A stretch of 64,000 bases of DNA from Nitrospinota bacterium (GCA_009873655.1 WAIB01000010.1:1-64000); one strand, 5' to 3'; shown: positions 32,856-42,546, counted from the first letter of the stretch. Program-made: numbers and translations. Notes: generated from the sequence alone by a model not told the origin.

Positions 32856-33398
32856 TCAAACTTCGCTGAACAAAGATACCAGCCGCTTGTCGATAAAATC
32901 CATTCTTTCATCTGAAACCATCAACTGTTCCTTTTCCGGATCTCCTTTTACGGCGGAATAGTCCAGGTTGGCCGGGTTGCGCTTGATCATGCACGCAAAG
33001 GTGATGGTCTCCGGTTTTTCTTCCACTTCCAGGTAATCGACGGCGCGGATAAACGAATGACCCGTTGTTACAATATCATCCACGATCAACCAGTGCGTGT
33101 CGGCGGGATAAGCCGGAACGGGAACCTGTGCATAGTCCAGTCTTTTTTTGGGCATGATATGAAAGGGCAGGTTCATGAGCTTGGAAAGCTGGTGACCGAT
33201 GCGAATGCCCTCGGTTTCACAGCCCACCACCACATCGAATTTTTCATGGTTCTTTTGCCAGGCCAGGAGTTTTTTAAGCAGCACTTCGCAGTAAGCCTCG
33301 TTCATGGCATCCGTCAAGTCACCGTACTCATAGGTATACGTCGACTTGACGCCGGAACTGAGTGTAAAATTTCCCTTATGAATTATTCTTGAAAACAC
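32856..33398 (-). CDS. pyrE: Orotate phosphoribosyltransferase-type PRTase
   Basis: PyrE transfers ribose 5-phosphate from PRPP to orotate. The 180-residue protein has the PRPP loop HWLIVDDIVTTGHSFIRAV and the N-terminal GNFTLSSGVKSTYTYEY, typical of orotate PRTases. KKRLDYAQVP provides the catalytic-loop lysine and arginine. It starts at GTG 33398, with GGGGG nine bases upstream. The gene lies 55 bases downstream of pcm on the same strand; no other pyr genes are in the window. The C-terminal 40 residues are less typical, so a related PRTase activity cannot be excluded. Confidence 0.75.
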   Translation of the reverse strand: MFSRIIHKGNFTLSSGVKSTYTYEYGDLTDAMNEAYCEVLLKKLLAWQKNHEKFDVVVGCETEGIRIGHQLSKLMNLPFHIMPKKRLDYAQVPVPAYPADTHWLIVDDIVTTGHSFIRAVDYLEVEEKPETITFACMIKRNPANLDYSAVKGDPEKEQLMVSDERMDFIDKRLVSLFSEV

Positions 33399-33453
33399 TT
33401 TTACTAACCCCCGTTAAAGCAACGTTTCCGTCTGAAACGTCCATATCGCCATT

Positions 33454-34125
33454 TTATTTTTCCGGCCAGCCGTATTTTCCAACCAGGGGAACAAATTTGC
33501 AATCACCAATTTCTTTCCGGTTCACCCTGTTGCCTTTTTTGGTCAAAAGAATGAGCTTTTGTTGGTCTGCATCGCCTGCCGGTGCTACGAGCCTTCCTCC
33601 TTCTCCCAGCTGTTTGATCAATGCTTCGGGAATTTCTTTTGCGGATGCGGTCACAATTATTGCGTCAAAGGGTGCCTGGTCCGGCCAACCGTAAGTACCA
33701 TCAAACATTTTAAAAACGATATTGGAATAACCCAATTCCTCAAGGGTTTTCTGGGCTTTGCGAGAGAGAGCATTGATCCGTTCGATGGTGAAAACCTGAG
33801 CGGCCAGTTCCGCTACCACCGCTGTCTGGTAGCCCGAGCCTGTACCAATTTCCAATACCCGCTCATCTCCTTTCAACCCCAAAGCGGCTGTCATGCTTGC
33901 AACGATATAGGGTTGGGAAATCGTCTGATTTTCTCCAATGGGCAATGGCGTATCTCCATAAGCCCGGTGTTGCAAAGAGTCAAGTGTGAAAAGATGCCGC
34001 GGCACCCGACTCATCACTTCGAGCAAGCGCAAATCTTTTATTCCCCGGTCTCCCAACTGCTCTTCGACCATTTTACGGCGCTGTCCTGCATGCGAATGAA
34101 TCGCTTCAGGGCTCAATCGGTTCAT
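33454..34125 (-). CDS. pcm: Protein-L-isoaspartate O-methyltransferase
   Basis: Pcm methylates isoaspartyl residues formed by ageing so that they can revert. The 223-residue protein has the pre-motif GENQTISQPYIVASM, SAM motif I RVLEIGTGSGYQTAVV, FTIERINALSRKA (motif II) and FDAIIVTASAKEIPEAL (post-motif). Length and motifs are standard. A small conserved hypothetical gene lies 67 bases upstream on the same strand and the PyrE-like gene 55 bases downstream. Together with the LMW-phosphatase/fructosamine kinase pair, the window carries two separate protein-repair functions. Confidence 0.94.
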   Translation of the reverse strand: MNRLSPEAIHSHAGQRRKMVEEQLGDRGIKDLRLLEVMSRVPRHLFTLDSLQHRAYGDTPLPIGENQTISQPYIVASMTAALGLKGDERVLEIGTGSGYQTAVVAELAAQVFTIERINALSRKAQKTLEELGYSNIVFKMFDGTYGWPDQAPFDAIIVTASAKEIPEALIKQLGEGGRLVAPAGDADQQKLILLTKKGNRVNRKEIGDCKFVPLVGKYGWPEK

Positions 34126-34192
34126 AAAATATTATTCGGCAAAATTCAAAAACTGGTTTTTGTTAATTTATGAGCGGGCTGCTCTTTGAAAT

Positions 34193-34504
34193 TCAATTTA
34201 TTGGATGGATATTTTCCAGATCTTCAATCTCTCGTCCAGAACCCTGGAGTGAACCAAGATCCGGGTCGGGCAAAGCGTCCAGCATTTTCGGGTTTTGATA
34301 AAAAACCCACTCCCAGCGATCCATTCGTTCATCGTATTTCAGGAGGTAAATATTATCATCGTCTGCTTTGATCTTGAAATAGCGCGAACCTTCCCCATAC
34401 CAACGGTCAATAATTTCTTCCACCTTGTAACGGCAGTTACTGAGGGAGAAGGCCACCGGTCTTTCATTTAATTTTGAGGATGTATAACACTCTACCTTTA
34501 ACAT
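34193..34504 (-). CDS. Conserved small protein of unknown function
   Basis: This 103-residue cytoplasmic protein has a compact beta-rich core pattern: RYKVEEIIDRWYGEGSRYFK, ADDDNIYLLKYDERMDRWEW. The repeated aromatic and charged residues suggest a small barrel or SH3-like fold. I know similar short proteins as unnamed hypotheticals in several anaerobic and chemolithotrophic bacteria but cannot name a family. It is upstream of pcm, 67 bases apart, possibly in the same transcript. There is no signal peptide. Confidence 0.6.
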   Translation of the reverse strand: MLKVECYTSSKLNERPVAFSLSNCRYKVEEIIDRWYGEGSRYFKIKADDDNIYLLKYDERMDRWEWVFYQNPKMLDALPDPDLGSLQGSGREIEDLENIHPIN

Positions 34505-34675
34505 GAGGCCATGTTATGACTTTCGAACTGAATTGTAAACTATTTTCTCCTACCTCTTACCTCAACAAAACGAAAGAAAAACAGGGCCATAACTCCACCC
34601 ACCGCTTCCTGCCCATTCCGAATATTTATTGTTATAATCCATCGGCATCAGACCTTGCAAGAAACCATTGAAATC

Positions 34676-35545
34676 ATGCTCACACCGGAGAAAAAAAATA
34701 TCGAAGAGCATCTGCAATTCCTTGTTGGAGAAAGGAATCCTTTTACGAAACCGGAACACCTGGAAAAAACCCGTCTCTATATCGCAAAGCAATTCGAGAC
34801 GTTCGGATTGTCTGTAACTGAAGATGCCGTAGACTATGAAGGCAGCCGTTCCTTCAATATTTTTGGCAAGGGTAAAAATTCGGGAGAGAAACCCTTCGTG
34901 CTTGCCGCCCATTATGATACCAAACCAGGAACTCCGGGGGCCGATGACAATGCAAGCGCTGTGGCGGCATTACTGGAAATTTCACGGTGCCTTGCGGACC
35001 AAACTTTCCCAGTCCCCCTCATTTTTGCCGCATTCACTCTAGAAGAATATGGGTTTATAGGGTCCCATCAATTCATAAAAAAGGCCGCCGCGGAAAACAT
35101 GACTTTCAGCGGCATGATATCTTTAGAAATGCTGGGATATAAAGTCTCAACCCCTCACTCACAGAGCTATCCCGCTTATGTCGATGCAGAAAAATATCCC
35201 GATAGCGGAGATTTCATCGCGGTGGTGGGCAACGAACCCTCAGTGAATCTGGTACGAAGTCTGGCTAATGGAATGAAAAAGCATGTTCCTTCTTTGAAGG
35301 TAGAAACACTGGTGGTACCCGGAACAGGAGAAAACTTTACCGAAGTGCGCCTGAGCGACCATTCCCCTTTTTGGGATGCGGGAATTCCAGCGGTAATGGT
35401 CACCGACACCGCGTTTTTTCGCAATCCCCATTACCACCAGCCCTCAGACACTGTGGACACATTGGATATGGATTTCATCCGGGAAAATGCCGAAGCGGTG
35501 ACTGAAACTTTAAAAACCCTGCTGCACAAAAAAGAAGCGGCATGA
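34676..35545 (+). CDS. M28-family zinc aminopeptidase
   Basis: This is a co-catalytic zinc peptidase of the M28 family. Metal ligands and catalytic residues are visible: VLAAHYDTKPGTPGADDNAS (His, Asp, bridging Asp), FTLEEYGFIG (base Glu and ligand Glu) and the last His in FRNPHYHQPSDTVDT. At 289 residues it is a compact version with no signal peptide, so it is probably cytoplasmic. ATG 34676 was preferred to TTG 34655, though neither has a clear RBS. Its stop overlaps the start of the giant AsmA-like gene by four bases, implying translational coupling. The biological substrate is unknown. Confidence 0.83.
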   Translation: MLTPEKKNIEEHLQFLVGERNPFTKPEHLEKTRLYIAKQFETFGLSVTEDAVDYEGSRSFNIFGKGKNSGEKPFVLAAHYDTKPGTPGADDNASAVAALLEISRCLADQTFPVPLIFAAFTLEEYGFIGSHQFIKKAAAENMTFSGMISLEMLGYKVSTPHSQSYPAYVDAEKYPDSGDFIAVVGNEPSVNLVRSLANGMKKHVPSLKVETLVVPGTGENFTEVRLSDHSPFWDAGIPAVMVTDTAFFRNPHYHQPSDTVDTLDMDFIRENAEAVTETLKTLLHKKEAA

Positions 35546-38500
35546 GAAAGAACAAAACAAATCCGGCAAGCAAGGAAAAAGAACCGGAAAGCGAAGCACC
35601 TGTCCGCGAGGCTAAAAAACCATCGCTGGCTGCAAAGCTTTTAAAAGGATGGGTCTATTTTTTCTTCTTTCTTTTTGTGCTGATCGCAGGAATCGGGCTG
35701 GTACTGGAATATTATTTTCCAGCAGAAGAAATTCGAGTTCTCGCAGAAAAAGAAGGCACCCGGCAACTCAAGCTACCCCTCGCAATTAAAAAAATAAAGT
35801 TCAGCCTGCTTAGCGGCATTCGAGTTGATGGATTGGTATTGGGCCCTTCGGCAAAACCTATCGCAAGTGTCCAGACCATGTTATTGGACTACGATCTTTC
35901 CCAATTAATACAGGGGCACCTCGTAATCAACCAGGTTCTCATTGACCAGCCCCAAGTGATCGCGATATCCCAAAAGGGGGTGTGGAATTTTCAACCGCTT
36001 TTGGATCTGGGGGGTTCAAAAAATACCCCCGCTCCCTCAACCACAGGCACTCCTGCATTGCCGCTTACAAAAATCGATTTACAGCAACTCAAGATTCAAA
36101 ATATCGGGGCCACCCTGGTGATGGATGACCAGATTTCCGCCATCATCAAGGGGCTCAGCCTGGAAGCAAAAGGAAAAGCCGGCAGGGACAAATTGGATCT
36201 CACGTTGCGAGTCTTGATGCATCCTGAAAAAGATGCCAACATTTTATTCAAAAATCAAAAAGAGAAGCTTTATTTTGAGTCCAAAACCACTACCGACCTG
36301 ACCTTCTCCGCCAGGGACTTAAATAAGCTGAATGTTTCAGGCAGATTCGGCTTTAACGAGAACCAAGTTAAACTGGGGGATGCTCTTCCCTCCCCCGACC
36401 TGGAAGGGAGCCTGTCAGCGGAAGTTCAACTGCAACCTGAGCGCATCCATCTCTCTGCATTCTCTCTGAAACTGGATGACAAAAACAAAATCGCTTTCTC
36501 CACCAAAATAAAAAACTTTTCGACCGCGCCAGCAATAGAAACGCAGATAGAAAAGGTTTCGTTCCGACTCTCCGACATTTTGAGATGGGGGGCCAAGTGG
36601 CTCCCCCCCATTTCCGGCAACGGGACTTTGGAAGCGGAAAACCTGGGTATCCAGGCGGAACTCCCCGGATTCAAACCCGAAAATATTTCCTTAAAAGGCG
36701 GCTCTTTATCAACCCGGGATCTGGCCCTGGATTATTCAGATTTCAAAATTCATATCCGAGGTCTTGATTCCTCACTCAAAATCAACGAGGCCATTTTAAA
36801 AAAAGGAAAACCCGCTAAAGTTTCTGCGGAGTTAAAAATGCAGCTTGTAAAAGGCCGGGCCGAGGAAGCCGAAATTCGCAACTGGAAACAAAAACTCACC
36901 TTGGACGCAGGAGGCCCTGAACTTTCAAAAATTAAAATGGGTTTTAATACCGATATCGGTTCGTTGCATTACCAACACCCTCTTTCAAAAAAGGTGAGCT
37001 TGCCGTTTCATGCCAAAGGCTCTCTAAGCGGAGATTTGAAAAGAGGGGATTTAAAACTACAAAAAATCTCATATCAGTCGGGGAAATTCTTAAAGGGAAA
37101 TCTTTCAGGGGAAATAAAGGAAGAGAAATCGGTTCAACTGCAAAAAGGCATTTCCTTAAACATCTCAGAGGCATTAAAAATCTTGCCCCGGGAAATTTCA
37201 AGCAAGATTCCTAAAGCGGAAGCATCGGGTCAAACACAAGTTTCATTTTCTGTTTCAGGCAAATTAAATTCAAAATTTCAGCCCACCCATCTCCACACAA
37301 ATGCAGAAATCAATTTAAACCAGGTTTCGGCAAAACTGGATGAACCCCGTATTGAGGTTGAAGGATTAAACACCTCTCTAACATTCCCATTGGATTATGA
37401 GGTTGAACATGGGGTGAAAATTCCCATCCTGGAGATCGAAACAAAACTGAAACATATCCAGGCTTTGAACAACTGGAACCTCAAAAATTTTTCATCAAAT
37501 ATAAAATTGAACTCCGAATCTTTTTACAACCTTAAATCTGATTTCGGCACCCTGCCTGTCAAATTGAACTCACAAATCAAACTCGGCAAATTGATTTCCA
37601 CACAACCCGAACTTTCACTGGCTGACTTTAAGACAGATGCGCTCTTAAAAGGAGATTTGCGGCCGAATGATTTCCGCAACAGCCGGTTAGAAGGAAAGGT
37701 GTCAATTCGAAACCTTAATGCCCTGAAAAAAATTCAAGTTGGAAAAGTTGACTCCCAGTTCTCATTGCAGGTCCATGATAAATCTTTATCGCGAATTCAT
37801 CTTTCCCAAAAAACCAAAGTCACATCCATAAACGAAGACGACTTGAAATTAAGCCTGAAAGAAATGAGTATCGAGTCTCTTTCCCGCAAAGATTTATTGA
37901 ATGGAAACTTTGACCTCGACAAATTCAGATTGAACGCGCCTGGCCTTGTTGCTTTTCACCTGAAAGGAAATGCAAAGAACTGGGGAGAAAACTTTGAACT
38001 CGAAAACACCGTAGACGGCTTTGAACTCGCATCTATTTTGAGGAACATTCCAGAGGACACTAAAAAAAGTCTTGGCATTAAAGACCTGGGTGGAAAGATA
38101 CAGCTGACTTTCCAAACTCATGGGGAATTGCCTCCCGCAAACAACAAAGATTTAAAACCTTTTGAAAGGTGGAAAAAATTATTCGCTTCCCTCGGCCCGA
38201 ACAACCTCCCCCCCCTTGAGATTTCAAGTCGATTCCAATTGCTAAACGGTAAAGCGGGCCATTTGGATAAAAACATCAGGGGAGTGAACCTGGAAACCCA
38301 ATTGAATTTTAAAAACGGCTCCGCAAATTTATCCGGAAAAACTTCCGGCAACCTCCAGGGAATGGAAATTTTTGAAACCTTGCCTCTGTACCCGGAATTT
38401 GAATTCCATTACCAACTGGAAAACCTGAACACTCTCATCCTGGCAAAACATCAGCTCAATCTGAAAAACAGGGGACTGAGTCATAAACTGGGAGGGAAAG

Positions 38501-39564
38501 TGGACGGACTCAAAGTCCTGTTGAAAGGACCTTTTGAACTTCCCCGGATATTAAAAAATATCAATATTGCCCTTAACAATGAAATCAATCTGAAAATCGA
38601 AAAAGAAATGAAGGAAGAATTATTTGGAAACATAAATGCCAGGGGCGAACTATATACAGTACAAAAAATCAAACAAGTCGCCGGAGAAAGGATAGATCTT
38701 GAGGGACAACTTGGGTTCAATCATTTCAGTGCTGAGATCCCCTCGGTAGTTGAATTGAAAAATTTGACCGGCAACTTTCCATTCAGCAAATCCCTTTTAC
38801 TTTCCTCCGACTCTACTTCCGGAAATGCTGTCTCACCCGCGCAAAAAAGTTTTTACAAACAGTTGCGGGAGTTTTCCCGTTACAAAAATAATATCAAGAT
38901 GGACTCCCTGGAAATATCCGGTCAAAAAATTGAAAATATTGGCATGGATGCTGTGTTCAAGGACAACCGGCTCACTGCGGACAAATTTATTTTCGATGTT
39001 TTAGGCGGAACGGTGGGAGGACATTTTTCTTTCACACAAACATCAAGCGGACCTACCCTGAAATTTGTCACGGAATTTGCCAAAATCGATTCATCCCGGC
39101 TACTACCGCAAAACCAGGAAAAAAATATCGACTCGAAAATTGACGGCAATATGGAAATAGCTGTTCAGGTAGAAACGGCTGATGTCTCTTTGGATAAATT
39201 GTCTTTAAAAATAGCGATTACAAAAATCGGTGCGGAAACCTTAGATCGCCTTCTGCTTTATATTGATCCGGAAGAAAGCAAACCGGCCATTGTGGACACA
39301 CGCGCAAAACTCAAAATCGCATCACCTCATCGTGTTTTGATCTCCCTGGGAAATGGAAATTTGAATATGGAAGCCTGGCTGAAGAGTGATTTGCTGGGAA
39401 TCATTAAAGCGCCGGAATTGAAAAGAATTCCCGTGGCGGGACTCAAACAATTCGCGGCAATCAATGAGAAACTGCACTCGCTTAAAGGAACATTAGAACT
39501 ATTGAATATTGTAGCTGCGAAAAGAATTGTGTTTGAAAACGAAAAACCGGTTTTCAAAAACTGA
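35542..39564 (+). CDS. Giant AsmA-like (TamB/YhdP-type) inner-membrane-anchored envelope protein
   Basis: This 1340-residue protein has one N-terminal membrane helix (WVYFFFFLFVLIAGIGLVLEY, about residues 38-60 preceded by a basic cytoplasmic tail) and a very long, beta-rich periplasmic part. The start matches AsmA-type proteins: a basic patch, then IRVDGLVLGPSAKPIASVQT. AsmA-like proteins bridge inner and outer membranes and are thought to carry phospholipids through a hydrophobic groove. Repeated short strands such as DLNKLNVSGRFGF fit this. It overlaps the M28 gene by four bases and ends facing the Arg/Gln-rich gene. A second giant AsmA-like protein is at 49784. Confidence 0.8.
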   Translation: MRKNKTNPASKEKEPESEAPVREAKKPSLAAKLLKGWVYFFFFLFVLIAGIGLVLEYYFPAEEIRVLAEKEGTRQLKLPLAIKKIKFSLLSGIRVDGLVLGPSAKPIASVQTMLLDYDLSQLIQGHLVINQVLIDQPQVIAISQKGVWNFQPLLDLGGSKNTPAPSTTGTPALPLTKIDLQQLKIQNIGATLVMDDQISAIIKGLSLEAKGKAGRDKLDLTLRVLMHPEKDANILFKNQKEKLYFESKTTTDLTFSARDLNKLNVSGRFGFNENQVKLGDALPSPDLEGSLSAEVQLQPERIHLSAFSLKLDDKNKIAFSTKIKNFSTAPAIETQIEKVSFRLSDILRWGAKWLPPISGNGTLEAENLGIQAELPGFKPENISLKGGSLSTRDLALDYSDFKIHIRGLDSSLKINEAILKKGKPAKVSAELKMQLVKGRAEEAEIRNWKQKLTLDAGGPELSKIKMGFNTDIGSLHYQHPLSKKVSLPFHAKGSLSGDLKRGDLKLQKISYQSGKFLKGNLSGEIKEEKSVQLQKGISLNISEALKILPREISSKIPKAEASGQTQVSFSVSGKLNSKFQPTHLHTNAEINLNQVSAKLDEPRIEVEGLNTSLTFPLDYEVEHGVKIPILEIETKLKHIQALNNWNLKNFSSNIKLNSESFYNLKSDFGTLPVKLNSQIKLGKLISTQPELSLADFKTDALLKGDLRPNDFRNSRLEGKVSIRNLNALKKIQVGKVDSQFSLQVHDKSLSRIHLSQKTKVTSINEDDLKLSLKEMSIESLSRKDLLNGNFDLDKFRLNAPGLVAFHLKGNAKNWGENFELENTVDGFELASILRNIPEDTKKSLGIKDLGGKIQLTFQTHGELPPANNKDLKPFERWKKLFASLGPNNLPPLEISSRFQLLNGKAGHLDKNIRGVNLETQLNFKNGSANLSGKTSGNLQGMEIFETLPLYPEFEFHYQLENLNTLILAKHQLNLKNRGLSHKLGGKVDGLKVLLKGPFELPRILKNINIALNNEINLKIEKEMKEELFGNINARGELYTVQKIKQVAGERIDLEGQLGFNHFSAEIPSVVELKNLTGNFPFSKSLLLSSDSTSGNAVSPAQKSFYKQLREFSRYKNNIKMDSLEISGQKIENIGMDAVFKDNRLTADKFIFDVLGGTVGGHFSFTQTSSGPTLKFVTEFAKIDSSRLLPQNQEKNIDSKIDGNMEIAVQVETADVSLDKLSLKIAITKIGAETLDRLLLYIDPEESKPAIVDTRAKLKIASPHRVLISLGNGNLNMEAWLKSDLLGIIKAPELKRIPVAGLKQFAAINEKLHSLKGTLELLNIVAAKRIVFENEKPVFKN

Positions 39565-39568
39565 TTGA

Positions 39569-40213
39569 TTACCGGCGGCCTCTGCCTCTGGGTCCCCCGC
39601 CACCCCGGCTGCCTCGGTTTTGTCCGCCTTGTTGCCGTTGCGGCCGTTGTCCCCGAAAATTTCCCTGACCCCCTTGCCGTTGCTGACGTTGTCCTTGTAA
39701 ATTTTCTCTACGCCCCTGTCGTCGATCCTGCCTGGCATCACGGCGGTCCTGACGTTTTTCTTGAAATTGCTCTCTTCTGTCTTGCCGTCGTTCCTGTCTT
39801 GCATCCCGACGTTCCTGACGTTTTTCTTGAAACTGCTCTTTACGGTCCTGTCTTCGTTCCTGCCTGGCGTCGCGTCGATCCTGACGTTTTTCTCGAAATT
39901 GCTTTCTTCTGTCTTGCCGGCGTTCCTGTCTTGCGTCCCGCCGTTCCTGACGTTTTTCTCGAAACTGCTCTCTTCTGTCTTGCCGGCGTTCCTGCCTTGC
40001 GTCCCGGCGTTCCTCCCGGTTTTGCCGAAATTCTTCTCTTCTTTTTTGAATTTCTTCCCTGCGCTGTTGTTGCTCTTCCTGCCGTTGCTGGCGTCTTCCT
40101 TCAAAAGCTTCCCTTCGAGTATCTTCCGTGCCCTCTATAGAATCCTGGCCCCAGGCCACACTCGCACTCAAACCTAAAAAAATAAATGTCCACACAGATA
40201 GCCATGTTTTCAT
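39569..40213 (-). CDS. Exported Arg/Gln/Glu-rich tandem-repeat protein
   Basis: A signal peptide (TFIFLGLSASVAWG) leads to about 190 residues made almost wholly of Arg, Gln and Glu. Four full copies of a 22-residue unit (RRDARQERRQDRREQFREKR plus two) and one degenerate copy run from about residue 70 to 179; the end is Gly/Arg-rich (GGGGPRGRGRR). Predicted structure is a single long charged helix or disordered chain, then a flexible tail. Because repeats keep two other frames open, the strand was chosen by the signal peptide and by AAAGGGG seven bases before ATG 40213. No function is known; binding of polyanions or surfaces is a guess. Confidence 0.65.
   Translation of the reverse strand: MKTWLSVWTFIFLGLSASVAWGQDSIEGTEDTRREAFEGRRQQRQEEQQQRREEIQKRREEFRQNREERRDARQERRQDRREQFREKRQERRDARQERRQDRRKQFREKRQDRRDARQERRQDRKEQFQEKRQERRDARQERRQDRREQFQEKRQDRRDARQDRRQGRRENLQGQRQQRQGGQGNFRGQRPQRQQGGQNRGSRGGGGPRGRGRR
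39680..40009. repeat. Coding 66-bp tandem repeats (four full copies plus one degenerate)
   Basis: Each 66-bp unit encodes 22 residues of the Arg/Gln-rich protein. Differences between units are mostly single bases (for example Arg/Lys or Glu/Asp changes), which fits duplication by slippage followed by drift. Unit number probably varies between strains. Confidence 0.75.
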
Positions 40214-40241
40214 CACTCACCCCTTTCTCAGAAAGGAAAAA

Positions 40242-41126
40242 CTATTTTTGGGAAGACTTGTTTAGCTGGCTCATAACCGTTTCGGTTTCTGCTTCTACTT
40301 CCTCGCGCTTTCTCCATTCCCATACCTTTAAATGGGCACCCATATAATAGGTATGGTCGAGCAGAGACTCCCCATCCATAACCCCCCAGCGACCATCTTC
40401 AACTTCAGTCAAAGCTTCGTAAATGGGATTTTCTACGGAAGTGTAGAGCAACTCAAGATCCTGCGGGCTTACTTTTTGTCCCAACAAAATTTTAACTGAC
40501 GAATCATCAATTTCAAAATCCGCCTGAATGGCTTTCAGCGCCTCCGATCTGGACTTGCCTTCTTTAATACCCTCCTGCCATTTTTCCTCAATGGTTTTAT
40601 TTCTTTTCGCAAAAGGGTAATGGGTGTAACCCAGGCTTTTACCAACATGGAAATCCATATCCGGGAAATACAGATACGACCAATCTTCGAAGTCCACTTC
40701 CGCTGCTTCCGACACCTCCATTTCTTTTGCTTTTTCAGGGGATTCGACCAGCATTCGGTTATAAAACTGAACGAATTCATTCATACTTTCAAAAACCACC
40801 GAGTGGTAAAAGGAGTTCATCCGGTACCAGTTATTGGAAGAGTTTTGGGCGTTCAACAATTTTCTAAGCATCTGAACGAGTGTTTCCGCATCGGCAAACT
40901 GGCTGGAGATGGGGAAAAAATTCTGTAAAAACTGCGTAAGTTTCTCACTATCGCCGGAATCGATAGTTTCCTGCAGCTGGTTTTTTACATATTCCAAGGA
41001 GTGCTTGACCAAATTGACATGGTTGAGCTTGCGCTGATAATCCATATACTGCTTGATTTCGTCATTTTCACTCTCTTTGGGGTTTGCCGGTTTGTTTTGG
41101 GTAATATCTAGCGCAAAAGCAAGCAT
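40242..41126 (-). CDS. Protein of unknown function (294 aa)
   Basis: I do not recognise this soluble protein. It is acidic and mostly helical, with aromatic-rich stretches: NWYRMNSFYHSVVFESM, DWSYLYFPDMDFHVGKSLGY, and DHTYYMGAHLKVWEWRKREE. It has no cysteine pairs, membrane helix or clear signal (the first 12 residues, MLAFALDITQNK, are too short). It lies 28 bases upstream of the Arg/Gln-rich gene on the same strand, so the two could be co-transcribed, although only the latter has an export signal. Codon use is like its neighbours. Confidence 0.6.
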   Translation of the reverse strand: MLAFALDITQNKPANPKESENDEIKQYMDYQRKLNHVNLVKHSLEYVKNQLQETIDSGDSEKLTQFLQNFFPISSQFADAETLVQMLRKLLNAQNSSNNWYRMNSFYHSVVFESMNEFVQFYNRMLVESPEKAKEMEVSEAAEVDFEDWSYLYFPDMDFHVGKSLGYTHYPFAKRNKTIEEKWQEGIKEGKSRSEALKAIQADFEIDDSSVKILLGQKVSPQDLELLYTSVENPIYEALTEVEDGRWGVMDGESLLDHTYYMGAHLKVWEWRKREEVEAETETVMSQLNKSSQK

Positions 41127-41479
41127 AAGGGTTTTCTTCCAATTCGTTTTTAAAGGAAACTAAATCAAATGTATTGAATAGTTTATAAGATAATTTAAAT
41201 TCCCCCCTCCTGTCAACCCGGGCCACGCCCTGTGGAAATAGGTCCATACCCGAAATTCTGGCATTTACCATCAGCCTTTAATTTAAATTTCATTCCTAAT
41301 TTTCCCAGACGCCGTCCGGGAGTTGCACCATCCAGAAGCTTGAAAGTTTTCTTATCGTGATAAAGGCACCGACCCAATATAATCCAGCATCACGCCGGGT
41401 TGACAAGGATGTTGGGGTCTGTTAGCGTAACTCCCATTGTTTTATCTATTTATTAATCTTTTTTGGATGTATTAAAAGT
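41127..41479. other. Non-coding region before hflK
   Basis: No reading frame is supported. It holds a TCCC-A-GAC/GTC-C-GGGA hairpin near 41305-41323 and, at 41400-41428, a promoter candidate pointing to hflK. Confidence 0.4.
41400..41428 (+). promoter_or_regulatory. Candidate promoter of hflK-hflC
   Basis: A perfect -35 TTGACA is followed after 17 bases by TAGCGT, which keeps only the T, A and final T of a -10. It is plausible but weak, and would give a leader of about 45 bases. Confidence 0.35.
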
Positions 41480-42544
41480 ATGCCCTGGGACGATTTACAT
41501 GATTCGAAAGAACCTGATGACAGGTTTAGAAATAGAGGACCTCAAGGTGGAGGGGGACAGGGAGGACCTCAAAAACCCCCGTTTGAAATTCCTCAGTTAA
41601 AGATTCCTCAATTCAAACCCTCTATGTTGTTGGGGGTCATTCTACTTTTACTTGTTGTCTGGATCATTCCGGGTACCTTTTATTTCGTAGAGCCTGATGA
41701 AGAAGGGGTGGTAACGCGGTTTGGAAAATTCAGCCGAACCACATCACCGGGTTTGCATTTCAAATTTCCATCTCCAATAGAGCATGCGGCAACACCAAAA
41801 ATCACACAGATAAGACGGGCAGAAATTGGTTTCCGGGCGGCCCCCGGGCGGCCCACTCAAAGAGTCCCTGCAGAATCGCTCATGCTTACCGGTGATCAAA
41901 ACATTGTCGACATCAATCTGGTGGTCCAATATCGGATAATGGATTCGGTGGCTTACCTGTTTAATGTCCGCCGACCCCATAAACTGATTCGCGATTCGGC
42001 AGAAACGGTAATTCGTGGAATCACAGGCAGTAAAAAAATCGATGAAGCTTTGACCACTGGGAAAGCCGAAATACAGGTTCTGGCAAAAGATCAGATTCAG
42101 GGTCTTCTTGATAAATACGAATCAGGGCTGCAAGTCGTCACCATTCAGCTTCAAGATGTGAACCCACCCGAACAGGTGGCAGATTCATTCAAGGACGTAG
42201 TACGAGCCCGCGAAGACAAAGAGAGAATGATCAATGAAGCGCAGGGCTATCGAAATGCAGTGATTCCTGAAGCCCGTGGGCAGGCCGCACAAATCGTTCG
42301 AGTCGCGGAAGGTTACCGGGAAGAAAAAATCAAAAAAGCCGAAGGTGATGCCAAACGATTTCTTCAGCAATATGAAGAGTATAAAAAAGCCCCTGACATT
42401 ACCCGCAAAAGGATATATCTGGAAACAATGGAAGAAATCCTCCCTGATATAAACAAGGTGGTCATGGAAAGTAAAAAAGGCGGTGGGGTCTTACCCATCC
42501 TCCCATTAGGCAAAAACCCCATATTGGGAGGTGATAAAAAATAG
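41480..42544 (+). CDS. hflK: FtsH protease modulator, HflK subunit
   Basis: HflK and HflC form a large periplasmic SPFH-domain cage around the FtsH protease and restrain it. The 354-residue protein has a glycine-rich cytoplasmic tail (RGPQGGGGQGG), one membrane helix (MLLGVILLLLVVWIIPGTFY), then the SPFH/band-7 domain: VEPDEEGVVTRFGKF, PGLHFKFPSP, VDINLVVQYRI. A long helical region (AREDKERMINEAQGYRNAVI) and a short hydrophobic end close it. hflC follows after two bases. FtsH itself is not in the window. Confidence 0.93.
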   Translation: MPWDDLHDSKEPDDRFRNRGPQGGGGQGGPQKPPFEIPQLKIPQFKPSMLLGVILLLLVVWIIPGTFYFVEPDEEGVVTRFGKFSRTTSPGLHFKFPSPIEHAATPKITQIRRAEIGFRAAPGRPTQRVPAESLMLTGDQNIVDINLVVQYRIMDSVAYLFNVRRPHKLIRDSAETVIRGITGSKKIDEALTTGKAEIQVLAKDQIQGLLDKYESGLQVVTIQLQDVNPPEQVADSFKDVVRAREDKERMINEAQGYRNAVIPEARGQAAQIVRVAEGYREEKIKKAEGDAKRFLQQYEEYKKAPDITRKRIYLETMEEILPDINKVVMESKKGGGVLPILPLGKNPILGGDKK

Positions 42545-42546
42545 CC

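Noticed and set aside
39680-40009. Tandem repeats as a possible CRISPR array
   Set aside because: The 66-bp units are contiguous with no unique spacers, and they are in frame inside a coding region.
39565-40140. Plus-strand open frame of 191 codons, and another minus-strand frame at 39499-40104
   Set aside because: Both are by-products of the 66-bp repeats. Only the 39569-40213 frame has a signal peptide and an RBS.
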